A DNA stretch of 64,000 nt from Veillonella atypica KON (GTDB taxonomy: Bacteria; Bacillota; Negativicutes; Veillonellales; Veillonellaceae): contig NZ_PPDE01000001.1 in assembly GCF_002959915.1 (NCBI RefSeq), forward strand, positions 103,931-167,930, in the 5' to 3' direction. How positions within the stretch are numbered: the stretch's first letter is position 1; each line of letters begins with the position of its first letter. The notes beneath the pieces are model-generated. The model saw nothing but the letters and a program-made list of their open reading frames with translations, did not search any database and had not been told where the DNA came from. The position numbers and the translations under genes were made by a program. This document shows positions 27,316-36,616 of the stretch, piece by piece.

Positions 27316-29055
27316 ATGAATGAATATATCGCCGCCTTGGTGGATGAATTCGCCCAATTAGGCATCACATATGCCGTGTTTAGCCCTGGTTCGCGCTCTA
27401 CAACGATGGCCATGCTATTTATGGAACACGGTGCTTTTGAAACCTATATGAATATTGACGAAAGGTCCGCAGGATTTATGGCCTTAGGCATCGCAAAGGC
27501 CCATAGAAAGCCTGTAATTCTCGTGTGCACGTCGGGCTCAGCGGTAGCACATTATATGCCGGCTGTACTAGAAGCACAATATAGCGGTGTACCCTTGATT
27601 ATTTTATCCGCAGATAGGCCTCACACATTGCAACATGTAGGGGCTCCACAAACGGTAGATCAACAAAAAATATTTGGTACAGCTGTTAATTATTACGAGG
27701 AATTGGCAGTACCACAACAGGAGCATTACTATACATATCCGCGCCTAGTAGCTCGTAAGGCTTATATGAAGTCTATGGATGTGAAAAGGGGGCCGGTGCA
27801 TATTAATGTACCGCTCTTTGAGCCATTGGTACCGGAGTTAGATAGGAGACATTTTGAATGTGGCAGGCAACCATTTTCTGTTGTTCCGGCTGCTATTCAG
27901 CCAGGTGATGTATGCACTATCTATGACCTCCTTGCGAATAAAAAAGTGCTTATCTTAGCAGGGCCAAGTACGAATCTTGAGGATGCCGATGCCATTCTTG
28001 GTCTATCTAATATATTCCATGCGCCAATATTAGGTGATCCATTGTCCAATATGCGTCGTGTTTATGATGAACGAGTCATTACATCTTATGATGCATTGCT
28101 TTCACAAGAAGTGTATCGAGATACATTGCGACCAGATTGCATGTTACAAATTGGTCAGATGGTCGTATCTAAGCGCGTTCAGCAGTGGGTGGCATCCATG
28201 CAACATATCCCAATCATATCTGTTAGCCCTACAATGGACTATACAAACCCTGCAGGAAACACGACACTCTTTGTACAATCGACGCCACAAGGTTTGGTTG
28301 ATGCACTGAATATGGAGATTCCTGAGCTTCATGCCATAGAAGATGAGGAATATGTAGAAGGTGCTTATGAGGAACTCGTTACAGAGGATAATGGCTATTT
28401 GGCTACGTGGATTGATGCAGACGGTGTAGGCTGTAAACAACTCGATACAGTAGCTAGGGAACAAGAGCTATTTGAAGGATATACGATTCATCTATTACAA
28501 GAATTGTTGCCGAAGAATAGCCAACTTGTGGTTGCCAACAGTATGAGCATTCGAGATATGGATTATTTCTGGTCTGGCAATCGTCATAGTGCTATTATCT
28601 ATGGTAACCGTGGCGTTAACGGTATTGATGGTACCATTTCTACCGCCCTTGGCATCGCTACAAATGGCATGCCTACCGTATTGCTTACGGGAGACTTGAC
28701 CTTCTTTCACGATTTGAATGGCCTCGCCGTGGCAAAAACGCACCCCTTAAATGTAACCATCATTGTTCACAATAATGATGGGGGTGGTATTTTTGAATAT
28801 TTGCCGCAAAAGGGAACGCCGCATTTTGATTATTTATTTAGTACCGCACAAGGCCTAGACTATAGTGGCCTTGCGACACTATATGGTATCGACTTTGTAT
28901 GTGTGTTGAGCAATGATGAATTGAAAAATGCGTTACAAAACTATGTTGGAACAGCAGGTGTTCACGTTATTGAAATCCCCACATCTAAAGAACGAAGTCG
29001 GGAATTACATGCGCTATATACGACGATTCCTACAAACAAGGAGGACCAACTATGA
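27316..29055 (+). CDS. menD: SEPHCHC synthase (2-oxoglutarate decarboxylase / addition to isochorismate)
   Basis: 579 residues from ATG 27316, preceded by CGGAG; a start at 27262 would add 18 unconserved residues. ThDP enzyme: N-terminal YAVFSPGSRSTTMAM and RSAGFMALGIAK, central VLVCTSGSAVAHYMPAVLEA, and the ThDP/Mg binding region GDLTFFHDLNGLA with NNDGGGIFEYLPQ. It joins succinic semialdehyde-ThDP to isochorismate. Stop overlaps the menH start (ATGA). Confidence 0.95.
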   Translation: MNEYIAALVDEFAQLGITYAVFSPGSRSTTMAMLFMEHGAFETYMNIDERSAGFMALGIAKAHRKPVILVCTSGSAVAHYMPAVLEAQYSGVPLIILSADRPHTLQHVGAPQTVDQQKIFGTAVNYYEELAVPQQEHYYTYPRLVARKAYMKSMDVKRGPVHINVPLFEPLVPELDRRHFECGRQPFSVVPAAIQPGDVCTIYDLLANKKVLILAGPSTNLEDADAILGLSNIFHAPILGDPLSNMRRVYDERVITSYDALLSQEVYRDTLRPDCMLQIGQMVVSKRVQQWVASMQHIPIISVSPTMDYTNPAGNTTLFVQSTPQGLVDALNMEIPELHAIEDEEYVEGAYEELVTEDNGYLATWIDADGVGCKQLDTVAREQELFEGYTIHLLQELLPKNSQLVVANSMSIRDMDYFWSGNRHSAIIYGNRGVNGIDGTISTALGIATNGMPTVLLTGDLTFFHDLNGLAVAKTHPLNVTIIVHNNDGGGIFEYLPQKGTPHFDYLFSTAQGLDYSGLATLYGIDFVCVLSNDELKNALQNYVGTAGVHVIEIPTSKERSRELHALYTTIPTNKEDQL

Positions 29056-29912
29056 GCCAATATGCTTGCAGTATTATAGATAACTCCCTATTCAATCCAG
29101 CACTTCGCATGTATGTCGATCTTGGTGAGTATCGATATGGGGTGACGCTAGCTGGCGCCGGTAAACCTCTTGTGTGTTTACATGGTTTTTCTGAGTCTGG
29201 TTATACCTGGGATGGCATCGTTGTGCCAGGCTATCAACTTATCCGTATCGATACGATTGGACATGGGGATTCGGATATTCCAGAGGATGAGACTGCCTTT
29301 TCTATTCCTACTATGCTCAACGATTTACATACGGTAATTTCTGCCGTGGCTGGTGAAAGCTATTCTCTCATGGGATACTCCATGGGGGCACGATTAGCTT
29401 TACTATATGCTCTTGAGTATAGTTCTAAAATTGAAAACCTCATCTTAGAAAGTGGTTCTGTTGGCATTGAATCAGAGGTAGAGCGACAAGCGCGTAAAGC
29501 TGCTGATGAACAATTAGCACTAGCTATAGAAGATAATGATGGAGAGTGGTTTGCTACTAAATGGGCTAACATTTCTATTTTTGAAAGTCAACATCAGCTT
29601 TCACCAGTTGTACAAGATAAGTTGTTTCAACGTCGGTCCCATAATAGTCCTTATGCATTAGCGGCTACATTGCGTGGCTCGGGGCAAGGTGTAATGCCCT
29701 ATGTGGGTCATCGCTTACAAGAATTATCCATGCCATCTTTATATATTAGTGGCGCACTAGATACAAAATATACTACAATAGGAGAAGAACTGTTTAGTAA
29801 TGTACCAAACTGTGAACATGTCATCGTCAATGGGGCGGGACATAATGTACATTTAGAAAAGCCAGGCCCATTTATGACGGCCTTAGCAGATTTTTTATAT
29901 AAGGAAAGGTAA
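29052..29912 (+). CDS. menH: SHCHC synthase (alpha/beta hydrolase)
   Basis: 286 residues. [16 protein letters not shown] gives the oxyanion region, [16 protein letters not shown] the nucleophile Ser, and [11 protein letters not shown] the catalytic His; an Asp precedes in SGALDTKY. It removes pyruvate from SEPHCHC. ATGA overlap with menD, AAGGAGG upstream, 5 bases before menB. Confidence 0.9.
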   Translation: MSQYACSIIDNSLFNPALRMYVDLGEYRYGVTLAGAGKPLVCLHGFSESGYTWDGIVVPGYQLIRIDTIGHGDSDIPEDETAFSIPTMLNDLHTVISAVAGESYSLMGYSMGARLALLYALEYSSKIENLILESGSVGIESEVERQARKAADEQLALAIEDNDGEWFATKWANISIFESQHQLSPVVQDKLFQRRSHNSPYALAATLRGSGQGVMPYVGHRLQELSMPSLYISGALDTKYTTIGEELFSNVPNCEHVIVNGAGHNVHLEKPGPFMTALADFLYKER

Positions 29913-29917
29913 TATCC

Positions 29918-30760
29918 ATGAGCAAATTTGATTGGAAAGTATTGGATCGTAATTATGAAGATGTAATTTACGAAACCTATAATGGTATTGCAAAAATCAC
30001 GATTAATCGCCCAGAAGTGCGAAACGCATTTCGCCCTAAAACCGTAATTGAGCTTATTGATGCATTCACAATTGCTCGCGACGATGCAGACATCGGCGTT
30101 ATTATATTGACTGGTGCTAACCACGGCCAAGGTGAAGATAAAGAGGCATTTTGCTCTGGCGGTGACCAACGTGTGCGCGGAAATGGTGGTTATGTAGGCG
30201 ATGACAATATTCCTCGTCTTAACGTACTTGACTTGCAACATTTAATCCGCATCATTCCAAAACCTGTTATCGCTATGGTAAATGGTTTTGCCATCGGTGG
30301 TGGACATGTATTGCACATCGTATGCGACCTTACCATCGCTTCTGAAAATGCAAAATTCGGTCAAACAGGTCCTCGCGTAGGTTCCTTCGATGCTGGTTAT
30401 GGTGCTGGCTACTTAGCACGCATGATTGGTCACAAACGCGCTCGTGAAGTATGGTTCCTTTGCCGTCAATACACGGCTGCGCAAGCTTATGAAATGGGCA
30501 TGGTTAACTGCGTGGTACCATTCGACAAATTGGAAGAAGAAACAGTTCAATGGTGTAATGAAATTTTGGCATTGTCCCCAATGGCATTGCGTATGTTAAA
30601 AGCATCCTTCAACGCAGATACTGATGGCCTTGCAGGTTTACAACAATTTGCAGGCGATGCAACATTGATGTACTATACAACAGATGAAGCTAAAGAAGGC
30701 CGTGATGCGTTCAAAGAAAAACGCAAACCAGACTTCAAACAATTCCCTAAATTCCCTTAA
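29918..30760 (+). CDS. menB: 1,4-dihydroxy-2-naphthoyl-CoA synthase
   Basis: 280 residues, crotonase fold. [31 protein letters not shown] and [16 protein letters not shown] are typical of MenB, including the bicarbonate-type GSFDAGYG segment; the C-terminus [14 protein letters not shown] is characteristic. It closes the naphthoate ring from o-succinylbenzoyl-CoA. Codon choice is visibly more optimal than in neighbouring men genes, suggesting higher expression. Confidence 0.96.
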   Translation: MSKFDWKVLDRNYEDVIYETYNGIAKITINRPEVRNAFRPKTVIELIDAFTIARDDADIGVIILTGANHGQGEDKEAFCSGGDQRVRGNGGYVGDDNIPRLNVLDLQHLIRIIPKPVIAMVNGFAIGGGHVLHIVCDLTIASENAKFGQTGPRVGSFDAGYGAGYLARMIGHKRAREVWFLCRQYTAAQAYEMGMVNCVVPFDKLEEETVQWCNEILALSPMALRMLKASFNADTDGLAGLQQFAGDATLMYYTTDEAKEGRDAFKEKRKPDFKQFPKFP

Positions 30761-30818
30761 TCGGAATATGGTTATCAGTCCTTATGTATGGACCTGAACC
30801 CTTTACATAATAAGCAGT

Positions 30819-30843
30819 GCGCCTCTATATGAGGCGCCTTTCT
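30819..30843 (+). terminator. hairpin after menB (partial terminator)
   Basis: GCGCCTC / GAGGCGC stem, loop TATAT, followed by CTTTCTT. Located between menB and menE; the weak U-tract suggests partial termination or an mRNA stabiliser, separating highly expressed menB from menE-C. Confidence 0.6.
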
Positions 30844-30890
30844 TATACGTATATGTTTTATAGTATTATGGCTAGCTAAGAGGTGAGATG

Positions 30891-32315
30891 ATGGAATGGT
30901 TACGATATGGAAAACAGTACTATCCGAATCGTATATGTATGAATAATTACACCTATCAGGATATATATAGTGCTGTTGTGAACGTGGCGACGCGATTACA
31001 AACACTGTCAGATATACGTATCGCTATAGTGTCGGATAACTCTGTAACAATGGCCGTTTATCTCTTGGCAGCCATGCTAGTCCGCAAAGAAGTACTCTTA
31101 TTAAATGTTCATCTTACAGCGCGTGAAATAGAAAAACAGTTATGCCAGCTGCATATTACAACTGTGTTACACAGTGCTAAGCGATGTGGCCAAGTACCTA
31201 AATCGGTAACGTCTATGGAGTTCGAATCTATGGAGTCTATGTTGCATAATGGGGAAAAGGATATCTTTGATTGGATTGTTAATGATAATGATATAGCAGC
31301 TATCATGAATACCAGTGCTACAACGGGGCAGTTTAAATCAGTGCCACTTCGTTGGGGTCAAATTAAAGCGCATGTACAAGCATCACAAGAGGTGCTTGGT
31401 AGGTCTGAACAGGACAATTGGCTCATGGTATTGCCCTTATTTCATGTGAGTGGATTATCCATCTTGATGCGATCACTCTACAATGGAACCGCAATGACAA
31501 TCATGGAATCCTATGATGAAGAACAAGTGCTGCAATGTATTCATGATGGGCGCATTAATATGATGTCTTTGGTGCCTACCATCTTAAAGAAGTTAGAACC
31601 GCGTATTACTCACCATCAATTGCGTGTCATCTTATTGGGCGGTGAGTTTATACCGCGGCCTCTAGTTGATGCATGTGTGGCGAAACAACTTCCGATTTAT
31701 AAAACATATGGCATGACAGAAACCTTTAGTCAAAGCGTGACCATGCCTGTATTATCAAATCTAAATAAACTCGATTCGGTAGGTAAACCCTTGCCGAGGA
31801 TGACCGTACATATCGTAAATCCTGATGTCGATGGGGTCGGGGAAATCCATTTGAATGGGCCCATGGTTATGAGTGGTTATATCAATCGCGAGCCGATTCA
31901 TGGCGATTTTAATACCGATGATATGGGTTATGTCGATGAAGATGGGTTTTTATACATCTTAAATCGCCGTACAGATTTGATTATTTCTGGAGGCGAGAAT
32001 ATCTATCCGAAGGAAATTGAAGATACTGTGTATGCTATGCAAGGTGTGAAGGAATGTGCGGTTATTCCTGTAGCCGATACGAAATGGGGGCAGGTGCCCG
32101 CACTATTTGTTGCTTTTGATGATATAGATGCATTAGGTACCGATTTGAAAATGATCGTGCGAGACTATATTTCTAGTAAGCTAGCCAAATACAAGGTGCC
32201 TAAATACATTACAATTATGGATGCATTGCCACGTAATGGGACAGGTAAGATTATGCGTAAGTCGTTGGCCTCCCATCTCGATATGACTGCGTCAAATGGA
32301 GGTTCTCATGAATGA
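30891..32315 (+). CDS. menE: o-succinylbenzoate-CoA ligase
   Basis: 474 residues from the second of two adjacent ATGs (30891), which is better spaced (7 bases) from GAGG. ANL-superfamily adenylating enzyme: phosphate loop MNTSATTGQFKSV, core KTYGMTETFSQ, MGYVDEDGFLYILNRRTDL and hinge/A8 GGENIYPKEIE, and the catalytic Lys in NGTGKIMRKSL. It activates o-succinylbenzoate for MenB. Overlaps menC by 8 bases. Confidence 0.94.
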   Translation: MEWLRYGKQYYPNRICMNNYTYQDIYSAVVNVATRLQTLSDIRIAIVSDNSVTMAVYLLAAMLVRKEVLLLNVHLTAREIEKQLCQLHITTVLHSAKRCGQVPKSVTSMEFESMESMLHNGEKDIFDWIVNDNDIAAIMNTSATTGQFKSVPLRWGQIKAHVQASQEVLGRSEQDNWLMVLPLFHVSGLSILMRSLYNGTAMTIMESYDEEQVLQCIHDGRINMMSLVPTILKKLEPRITHHQLRVILLGGEFIPRPLVDACVAKQLPIYKTYGMTETFSQSVTMPVLSNLNKLDSVGKPLPRMTVHIVNPDVDGVGEIHLNGPMVMSGYINREPIHGDFNTDDMGYVDEDGFLYILNRRTDLIISGGENIYPKEIEDTVYAMQGVKECAVIPVADTKWGQVPALFVAFDDIDALGTDLKMIVRDYISSKLAKYKVPKYITIMDALPRNGTGKIMRKSLASHLDMTASNGGSHE

Positions 32316-33450
32316 TGTATTGAACTTTAAATCCATAACGACGTATCGTGTGGCTTTGCCGTTAAAGTTTGAATTTAAAACGGCTAAGGGTACTGTTCGT
32401 GTTCGTGAAAGTATCATCGTTCGTATCGAAGATCAACAAGGCTATGTTGGATACGGGGAGTGTGTCGCTTTCACAGACCCTTTTTATACGGCGGAAACTG
32501 TTGATTCCGCATGGAAACAATTGGTGGATACCTATATTCTAGAGTTGCGCTTGATGCGGCCAAAACCATTAATGGCCTATATTCGGCAGTTACAATTTTG
32601 GTTAAAGCGCGATAATATGCCCATGACGATAGCAGGCCTTGAAAATGCTTTAATTAATCTAGATTGCAATCGAAAAGGCGTGAATTCTGTGTCGTATATC
32701 ATGGGGCAGTCTTTAGAATCAACTATTTCCAATGGCATCGTCATTGGTGACGTGTCCATGGATGAACTATTAGGTATCGTGGAACAGCATGTAGCCAATG
32801 GTTGTAAACGAATTAAACTCAAGGTATCGCCTCGTGATGGTTATGAACGGACCCGACTTGTGCGTGATGCTTATCCAGAATTAGCCTTAGCTGTTGATGC
32901 TAATCAAAGTTATACCTATGACCAGCTGGATATGATGGCTGCCTATAATGATTTGAATTTACTATGCATAGAGGAACCCTTTAGCATGACGAATTTGACT
33001 ACCTATAAAGCGTGGAAGGAATCGTTGCCTAATTGGCCTATTACGACCTCTATTTGTTTAGATGAGTCGATTTTATCCTATGATGACTTATCTTATGCAA
33101 TCGAGTATAGATTAATCGATGTACTCAATGTGAAAGTAGGTCGTCTTGGGGGCTTGATACAGACGCGAGCCGCTATTTTACGATGCCGCGAAGCAGGTAT
33201 TCCCTACTGGATTGGTAGTATGGTTGAATCAGGAATCTCAAAGATATTACATGTTCAACTTGCTGCCTTAGGTGATACCTATATGGCAGGGGATTTATCC
33301 GATTCTAGTCGCTATTTTGAACATGACCTTATCAATCCAGCAATTTTATTTACCGATGGGTCCATGCAGGTGCCTAATGGTGCTGGTCTTGGCGTTGATG
33401 TATTGGATAATCGTATTGAAGAATATACAGTGGAGAAACGAACACTATGA
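32308..33450 (+). CDS. menC: o-succinylbenzoate synthase
   Basis: 380 residues from ATG 32308 (GGAGG upstream, inside the end of menE). Enolase superfamily, MLE subgroup: KLKVS gives the KxK base, AVDANQSYT the first metal Asp, CIEEPF the second metal Glu, CLDESI the third Asp, and LNVKVGRLGG the second catalytic Lys. Typical of NAAAR/OSBS-type MenC of Gram-positives. It dehydrates SHCHC. Overlaps the next gene by ATGA. Confidence 0.94.
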   Translation: MNDVLNFKSITTYRVALPLKFEFKTAKGTVRVRESIIVRIEDQQGYVGYGECVAFTDPFYTAETVDSAWKQLVDTYILELRLMRPKPLMAYIRQLQFWLKRDNMPMTIAGLENALINLDCNRKGVNSVSYIMGQSLESTISNGIVIGDVSMDELLGIVEQHVANGCKRIKLKVSPRDGYERTRLVRDAYPELALAVDANQSYTYDQLDMMAAYNDLNLLCIEEPFSMTNLTTYKAWKESLPNWPITTSICLDESILSYDDLSYAIEYRLIDVLNVKVGRLGGLIQTRAAILRCREAGIPYWIGSMVESGISKILHVQLAALGDTYMAGDLSDSSRYFEHDLINPAILFTDGSMQVPNGAGLGVDVLDNRIEEYTVEKRTL

Positions 33451-33824
33451 CAATGATAGACGCATTACAAATCGATTGTGTAGAGCTAACTGGACCTACC
33501 AGTGGGCAAGGGGTGATGCATTTAACTAGTTATCATGCGCAGCCACAAGGCTATCTCAATGGCGGAGCTACCTTGGCCTTTGGTGAAATTTTATCAGGGA
33601 TGCTCAGCAATCAACTGATTCGAGATGATCAATTTGCTGTAGGTCAATCGGTAACCGCAAATCACATGCGACCTATGAAAGCAGAAGGCGATTTGATTGC
33701 TAAAGGACAGCTACTCTTACAAGGGAAAACATCTCATGTGTGGCGCTTTGATATGTATGATGAAAGCCATCGCTTGATATCTCAGGTTACCGTAACCTGT
33801 GCGATAGTACCTAAAAATCGATAA
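33447..33824 (+). CDS. menI: hotdog-fold thioesterase, probable DHNA-CoA thioesterase
   Basis: 125 residues. The PaaI/hotdog segment AQPQGYLNGGATLAFGEI has the catalytic-helix pattern HPxGxxxGG..A..E (here Gln-Pro-Gln-Gly replaces His-Pro, so the first His is changed), then AVGQSVTANHMRPMKAEG. Position as last gene of the men operon, translationally coupled to menC, supports hydrolysis of 1,4-dihydroxy-2-naphthoyl-CoA. Function from context; family from sequence. Confidence 0.8.
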   Translation: MTMIDALQIDCVELTGPTSGQGVMHLTSYHAQPQGYLNGGATLAFGEILSGMLSNQLIRDDQFAVGQSVTANHMRPMKAEGDLIAKGQLLLQGKTSHVWRFDMYDESHRLISQVTVTCAIVPKNR

Positions 33825-33830
33825 GAAAAA

Positions 33831-33987
33831 AAAGACCTCTTTTTGTAAGCTGATACGGAAAAGAGGTAGATGATAGCAAAATTCGACTTTGGCCCTGCGA
33901 AGCCCGAAGGGCGTAGACAGACCTGGCCGGTGGAGAGTTTTGCTATCATCTACCTCTACAAACGTATTTGCTACGAAAGAGGTCTTT
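33831..33987. repeat. long structured hairpin element, copy 1 (conserved core in variable arms)
   Basis: Outer stem AAAGACCTCTTT / AAAGAGGTCTTT (12 bp), a weaker middle stem (AGCTGATACG with CGTATTTGCT), and a perfect 20-bp inner stem (33862-33881 with 33938-33957) enclose a 56-nt core 33882-33937. The core contains CGACTTTGGCCCTGCG, GCCCGAAGGGC and CTGGCCGGTGGAG, and recurs at 58311-58360 with unrelated arms. It lies between menI (+) and a minus-strand gene whose stop codon is inside the outer arm. On the minus strand it ends in T8, so it can also terminate that gene. Confidence 0.75.
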
Positions 33988-34603
33988 ATTTTCTTGTGAT
34001 TTTATAGAGTGCTTCGATATCTGGGATATCATAGATAGCCCAAGTTCCGTCACCGATGTGCTTCATAAGTACTCGGATGGGAGCTGTTTGGTTTGTTTTT
34101 GTATTGTGAATCGTTACGGTTACTGTGGCAGTATCGCCATCATCTTCAGAGGTAATGTTCTTGATTTCCAAATGGCGTTGTTTAAATAATTCACCTCGTT
34201 GGATGCGGTCTACCATAGAAAACGTATTGGATGTATCTTCGCTTTCAACATCTGAATCACTACTATTTTGCGATTTGAAACTATCTGGATCCTCTACATA
34301 TTTACGAATTACATCATCAAGAAGGGCTGGTCCAAATGTTTTGGTTGCTGCCACAGCGGCCTTGCCTAATGGTGAGGATGTATCCACATAGGTGTTGCCC
34401 TCGCGGGTAACGATATTTTTAACCAATGATGTTGTATCGATGTGCTCCAATACCGTGTCCGCATCTTTGTTTTCAACGGCTTCACGGATAGTTTGGAACG
34501 TATAGACTGGTGTATGAGGAATATACCATAAGAAATACCACATAGCGCTCAGTGCAGCTATGATGGCAATAATAATTGCTATTGTTAATGTTTTTGATCT
34601 CAT
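33986..34603 (-). CDS. membrane-anchored protein, DUF2939-like
   Basis: 205 residues from ATG 34603, chosen for CGGAG 7 bases upstream. One N-terminal membrane span (about 5-28, TIAIIIAIIAALSAMWYFLW), then an extracytoplasmic domain with PVYTFQTIREAVENKDADTVLEHID, the pattern of DUF2939 proteins, an acidic Ser/Asp-rich linker (about 125-140) and a C-terminal beta domain. Function unknown. The stop codon lies in the arm of the structured element. Confidence 0.7.
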   Translation of the reverse strand: MRSKTLTIAIIIAIIAALSAMWYFLWYIPHTPVYTFQTIREAVENKDADTVLEHIDTTSLVKNIVTREGNTYVDTSSPLGKAAVAATKTFGPALLDDVIRKYVEDPDSFKSQNSSDSDVESEDTSNTFSMVDRIQRGELFKQRHLEIKNITSEDDGDTATVTVTIHNTKTNQTAPIRVLMKHIGDGTWAIYDIPDIEALYKITRK

Positions 34604-34750
34604 AATGTTGCTCCGATGTATATAATACATATATTTTAACACATAAATTTCTCCTTCTCTATAGTTGTCAGCGCTTTAGATTATAGGTATAATAAAGTGT
34701 ATTCATTTTATATTCATCATTAAAGTGAATGTGTAAGAGAGGAGTTAGAA

Positions 34751-35974
34751 ATGAAAGATAAATTAATACTAAAAGCTCTGGTTTGCAGTGCTTTTATGTG
34801 CAGTCTAAGTGTGGGAACGATGGCTGCAGATGTGAGCATGGATGTAAAAGCTGGGGATACTGAACAAAGTAGCTGGATGGATCGTACGGACATCGGTATT
34901 GGTTTACAAGGGTCTCAGAAAGATTCTTATCATGATTATGCAATGCCTAATAAACAAATGACTGATAATAATCTAAGCTATGATACACGATTCCATTATC
35001 ATAATCATAATTCTAAGCAGAAAATGAACGCAAAGTATTTTATAGAAACATTGCAACCTATAAAAAAATATGGCAAAAATGTCAAATCTATGGTGTTTGT
35101 ACAAGGGCGCTTAGATGTTAATGGTGGCGAAAAAGTTTCCACTACTACATATTGGAATGGGTCGGACGCAGATCTTGGAAGAATTGACGGTCAAGGAACT
35201 TATATTGATAAAGGTGAAGTAGTAGAACATGATACTCTTGGTGTTGTCGGTACTGCTGGTATTGGCTATCGTCGTCTTAGTACACATGAGCATGCCTACG
35301 TCGGTGCCAATGTATTCTATGACTATGCTTTTAAGGATAAATTTTCTCGTGTTAGTGCAGGATTAGAATATGTAGCTGGTCTAAATACGATTAGTGTCAA
35401 TGTATACCATGGACTATCAGAGAAAAAGGTAGGGCCTTATGACATTAACACACCTTTGCGTCAAGTACCACGGGCAATAATATTCCATGATAGCTTTAGT
35501 ACACCACCTGATGGTATTCGTAGAACACCCCGATATTCTTATGAACATGTATTGGATGGCTTTGATATACGGTATACACGAGATTATAAGAATGCCCGTT
35601 GGCTATCTAGTTATGTGGAAGGATATCATTGGAAAACAAAAGCACCAGGAGAACATCCAGCAGAGATGTACTATATTGACCAACATAAGTGGCAATCCAT
35701 ACATGGGCTAAAGGTAGGCGCTAAAATGAATGTGACGCCTCATATCTCTGTAGACTTAGGAATTGGTAAAAGCAATATTAGTTCTGTAGAACCTTATGTA
35801 TCTGTTATGTATACTTTAGGTAAGTCTAGATATGCGTACTTTGGTGGTAAACATAGTGAAAATGTGATGACTTCGGCACGTTCTAAGATGTTTGATAAGG
35901 TTAAACGCAGTGATATGAAGGTTGAGTATTATTGGGAACAAGACTTGCGTGACGGTCCTTGGGATCATTTATAA
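34751..35974 (+). CDS. inverse autotransporter beta-barrel protein without passenger
   Basis: 407 residues. Signal peptide of about 26 residues (LKALVCSAFMCSLSVGTMAA). The region 150-350 resembles the intimin/invasin inverse-autotransporter barrel: GTAGIGYRRLSTHEHAYVGA, then NVFYDYAFKDKFSRVSAGLE, with alternating aromatic strands and YVSVMYTLGKS near the end. There are no Ig-like passenger repeats after the barrel, only a 40-residue tail with KRSDMKVEYYWEQD. So this is a stand-alone outer-membrane barrel. SD is GAGAGGAG. SDMKVEY recurs in the exported protein at 36617. Confidence 0.75.
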   Translation: MKDKLILKALVCSAFMCSLSVGTMAADVSMDVKAGDTEQSSWMDRTDIGIGLQGSQKDSYHDYAMPNKQMTDNNLSYDTRFHYHNHNSKQKMNAKYFIETLQPIKKYGKNVKSMVFVQGRLDVNGGEKVSTTTYWNGSDADLGRIDGQGTYIDKGEVVEHDTLGVVGTAGIGYRRLSTHEHAYVGANVFYDYAFKDKFSRVSAGLEYVAGLNTISVNVYHGLSEKKVGPYDINTPLRQVPRAIIFHDSFSTPPDGIRRTPRYSYEHVLDGFDIRYTRDYKNARWLSSYVEGYHWKTKAPGEHPAEMYYIDQHKWQSIHGLKVGAKMNVTPHISVDLGIGKSNISSVEPYVSVMYTLGKSRYAYFGGKHSENVMTSARSKMFDKVKRSDMKVEYYWEQDLRDGPWDHL

Positions 35975-36030
35975 TTAGTATCATATCTGTAGAAATACTG
36001 TATAATAATTAATTTAATATAGTTATATTT

Positions 36031-36076
36031 GAATTGACACCTAAAGTTCCCTTGTAGAATTTTAGGTGCCAATTTT
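36031..36076 (+). terminator. terminator of the barrel gene
   Basis: AATTGACACCTAAA / TTTTAGGTGCCAATT stem, loop GTTCCCTTGTAGAA, then TTTT. The following 140 bases are AT-rich without other features. Confidence 0.8.
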
Positions 36077-36214
36077 ATTTCTGTAATTTGGGGATATAAT
36101 CTGGAGTATATTGAAGTATACTGAATATAAATGGCTATTATATACGATTTTTGATGTATAATTCTTATTTCTATATATTTTGGAGAAATTCATCAAAAAA
36201 TTAGAAAAAAGTAC

Positions 36215-36243
36215 TTGCATTATATTAGTGGCTCATGTTAATA
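36215..36243 (+). promoter_or_regulatory. promoter of the tRNA cluster
   Basis: TTGCAT (36215-36220), 17-base spacer, TTAATA (36238-36243), ending 30 bases before tRNA-Asp. Confidence 0.55.
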
Positions 36244-36273
36244 TATACGAGTAGTCAACGAGAGTTGATACGC

Positions 36274-36349
36274 GGCCCCGTGGTGTAGCGGTTAACATGT
36301 CGCCCTGTCACGGCGAAGATCGTCAGTTCAAATCTGATCGGGGTCGCCA
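36274..36349 (+). tRNA. tRNA-Asp(GTC)
   Basis: 76 nt with encoded CCA. Acceptor GGCCCCG pairs with CGGGGTC, discriminator G; anticodon loop CTGTCAC, anticodon GTC. First of three tRNA genes in one unit. Confidence 0.95.
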
Positions 36350-36369
36350 TTTTTTTTTACAAAAAACAT

Positions 36370-36445
<76 letters not shown>

Positions 36446-36459
36446 TTTTTGTATTCCAC

Positions 36460-36545
36460 GCGGTTGTGGTGGAATGGCAGACACGCCATCTTGAGGGGGT
36501 GGTGAGCGTACGCTCGTGAGGGTTCAAGTCCCTCCAACCGCACCA
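36460..36545 (+). tRNA. tRNA-Leu(GAG)
   Basis: 86 nt with encoded CCA and a long variable arm (TGAGCGTACGCTCG). Acceptor GCGGTTG / CAACCGC, anticodon stem CCATC/GGTGG with loop TTGAGGG, anticodon GAG. Confidence 0.95.
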
Positions 36546-36550
36546 AATAT

Positions 36551-36583
36551 AAGGACCTACAGTTCACTGTAGGTCCTTCTTTT
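36551..36583 (+). terminator. terminator of the tRNA cluster
   Basis: AAGGACCTACAGT / ACTGTAGGTCCTT perfect 13-bp stem followed by CTTTT. Confidence 0.9.
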
Positions 36584-36616
36584 ATATCTGTATGAGCAGA
36601 GTTTTATGGGAGAGAT

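Noticed and set aside
33831..33987. Element copy 1 as a MITE or IS remnant
   Set aside because: The two copies do not share their ends, only their core. No transposase-like terminal repeat or target duplication is visible.
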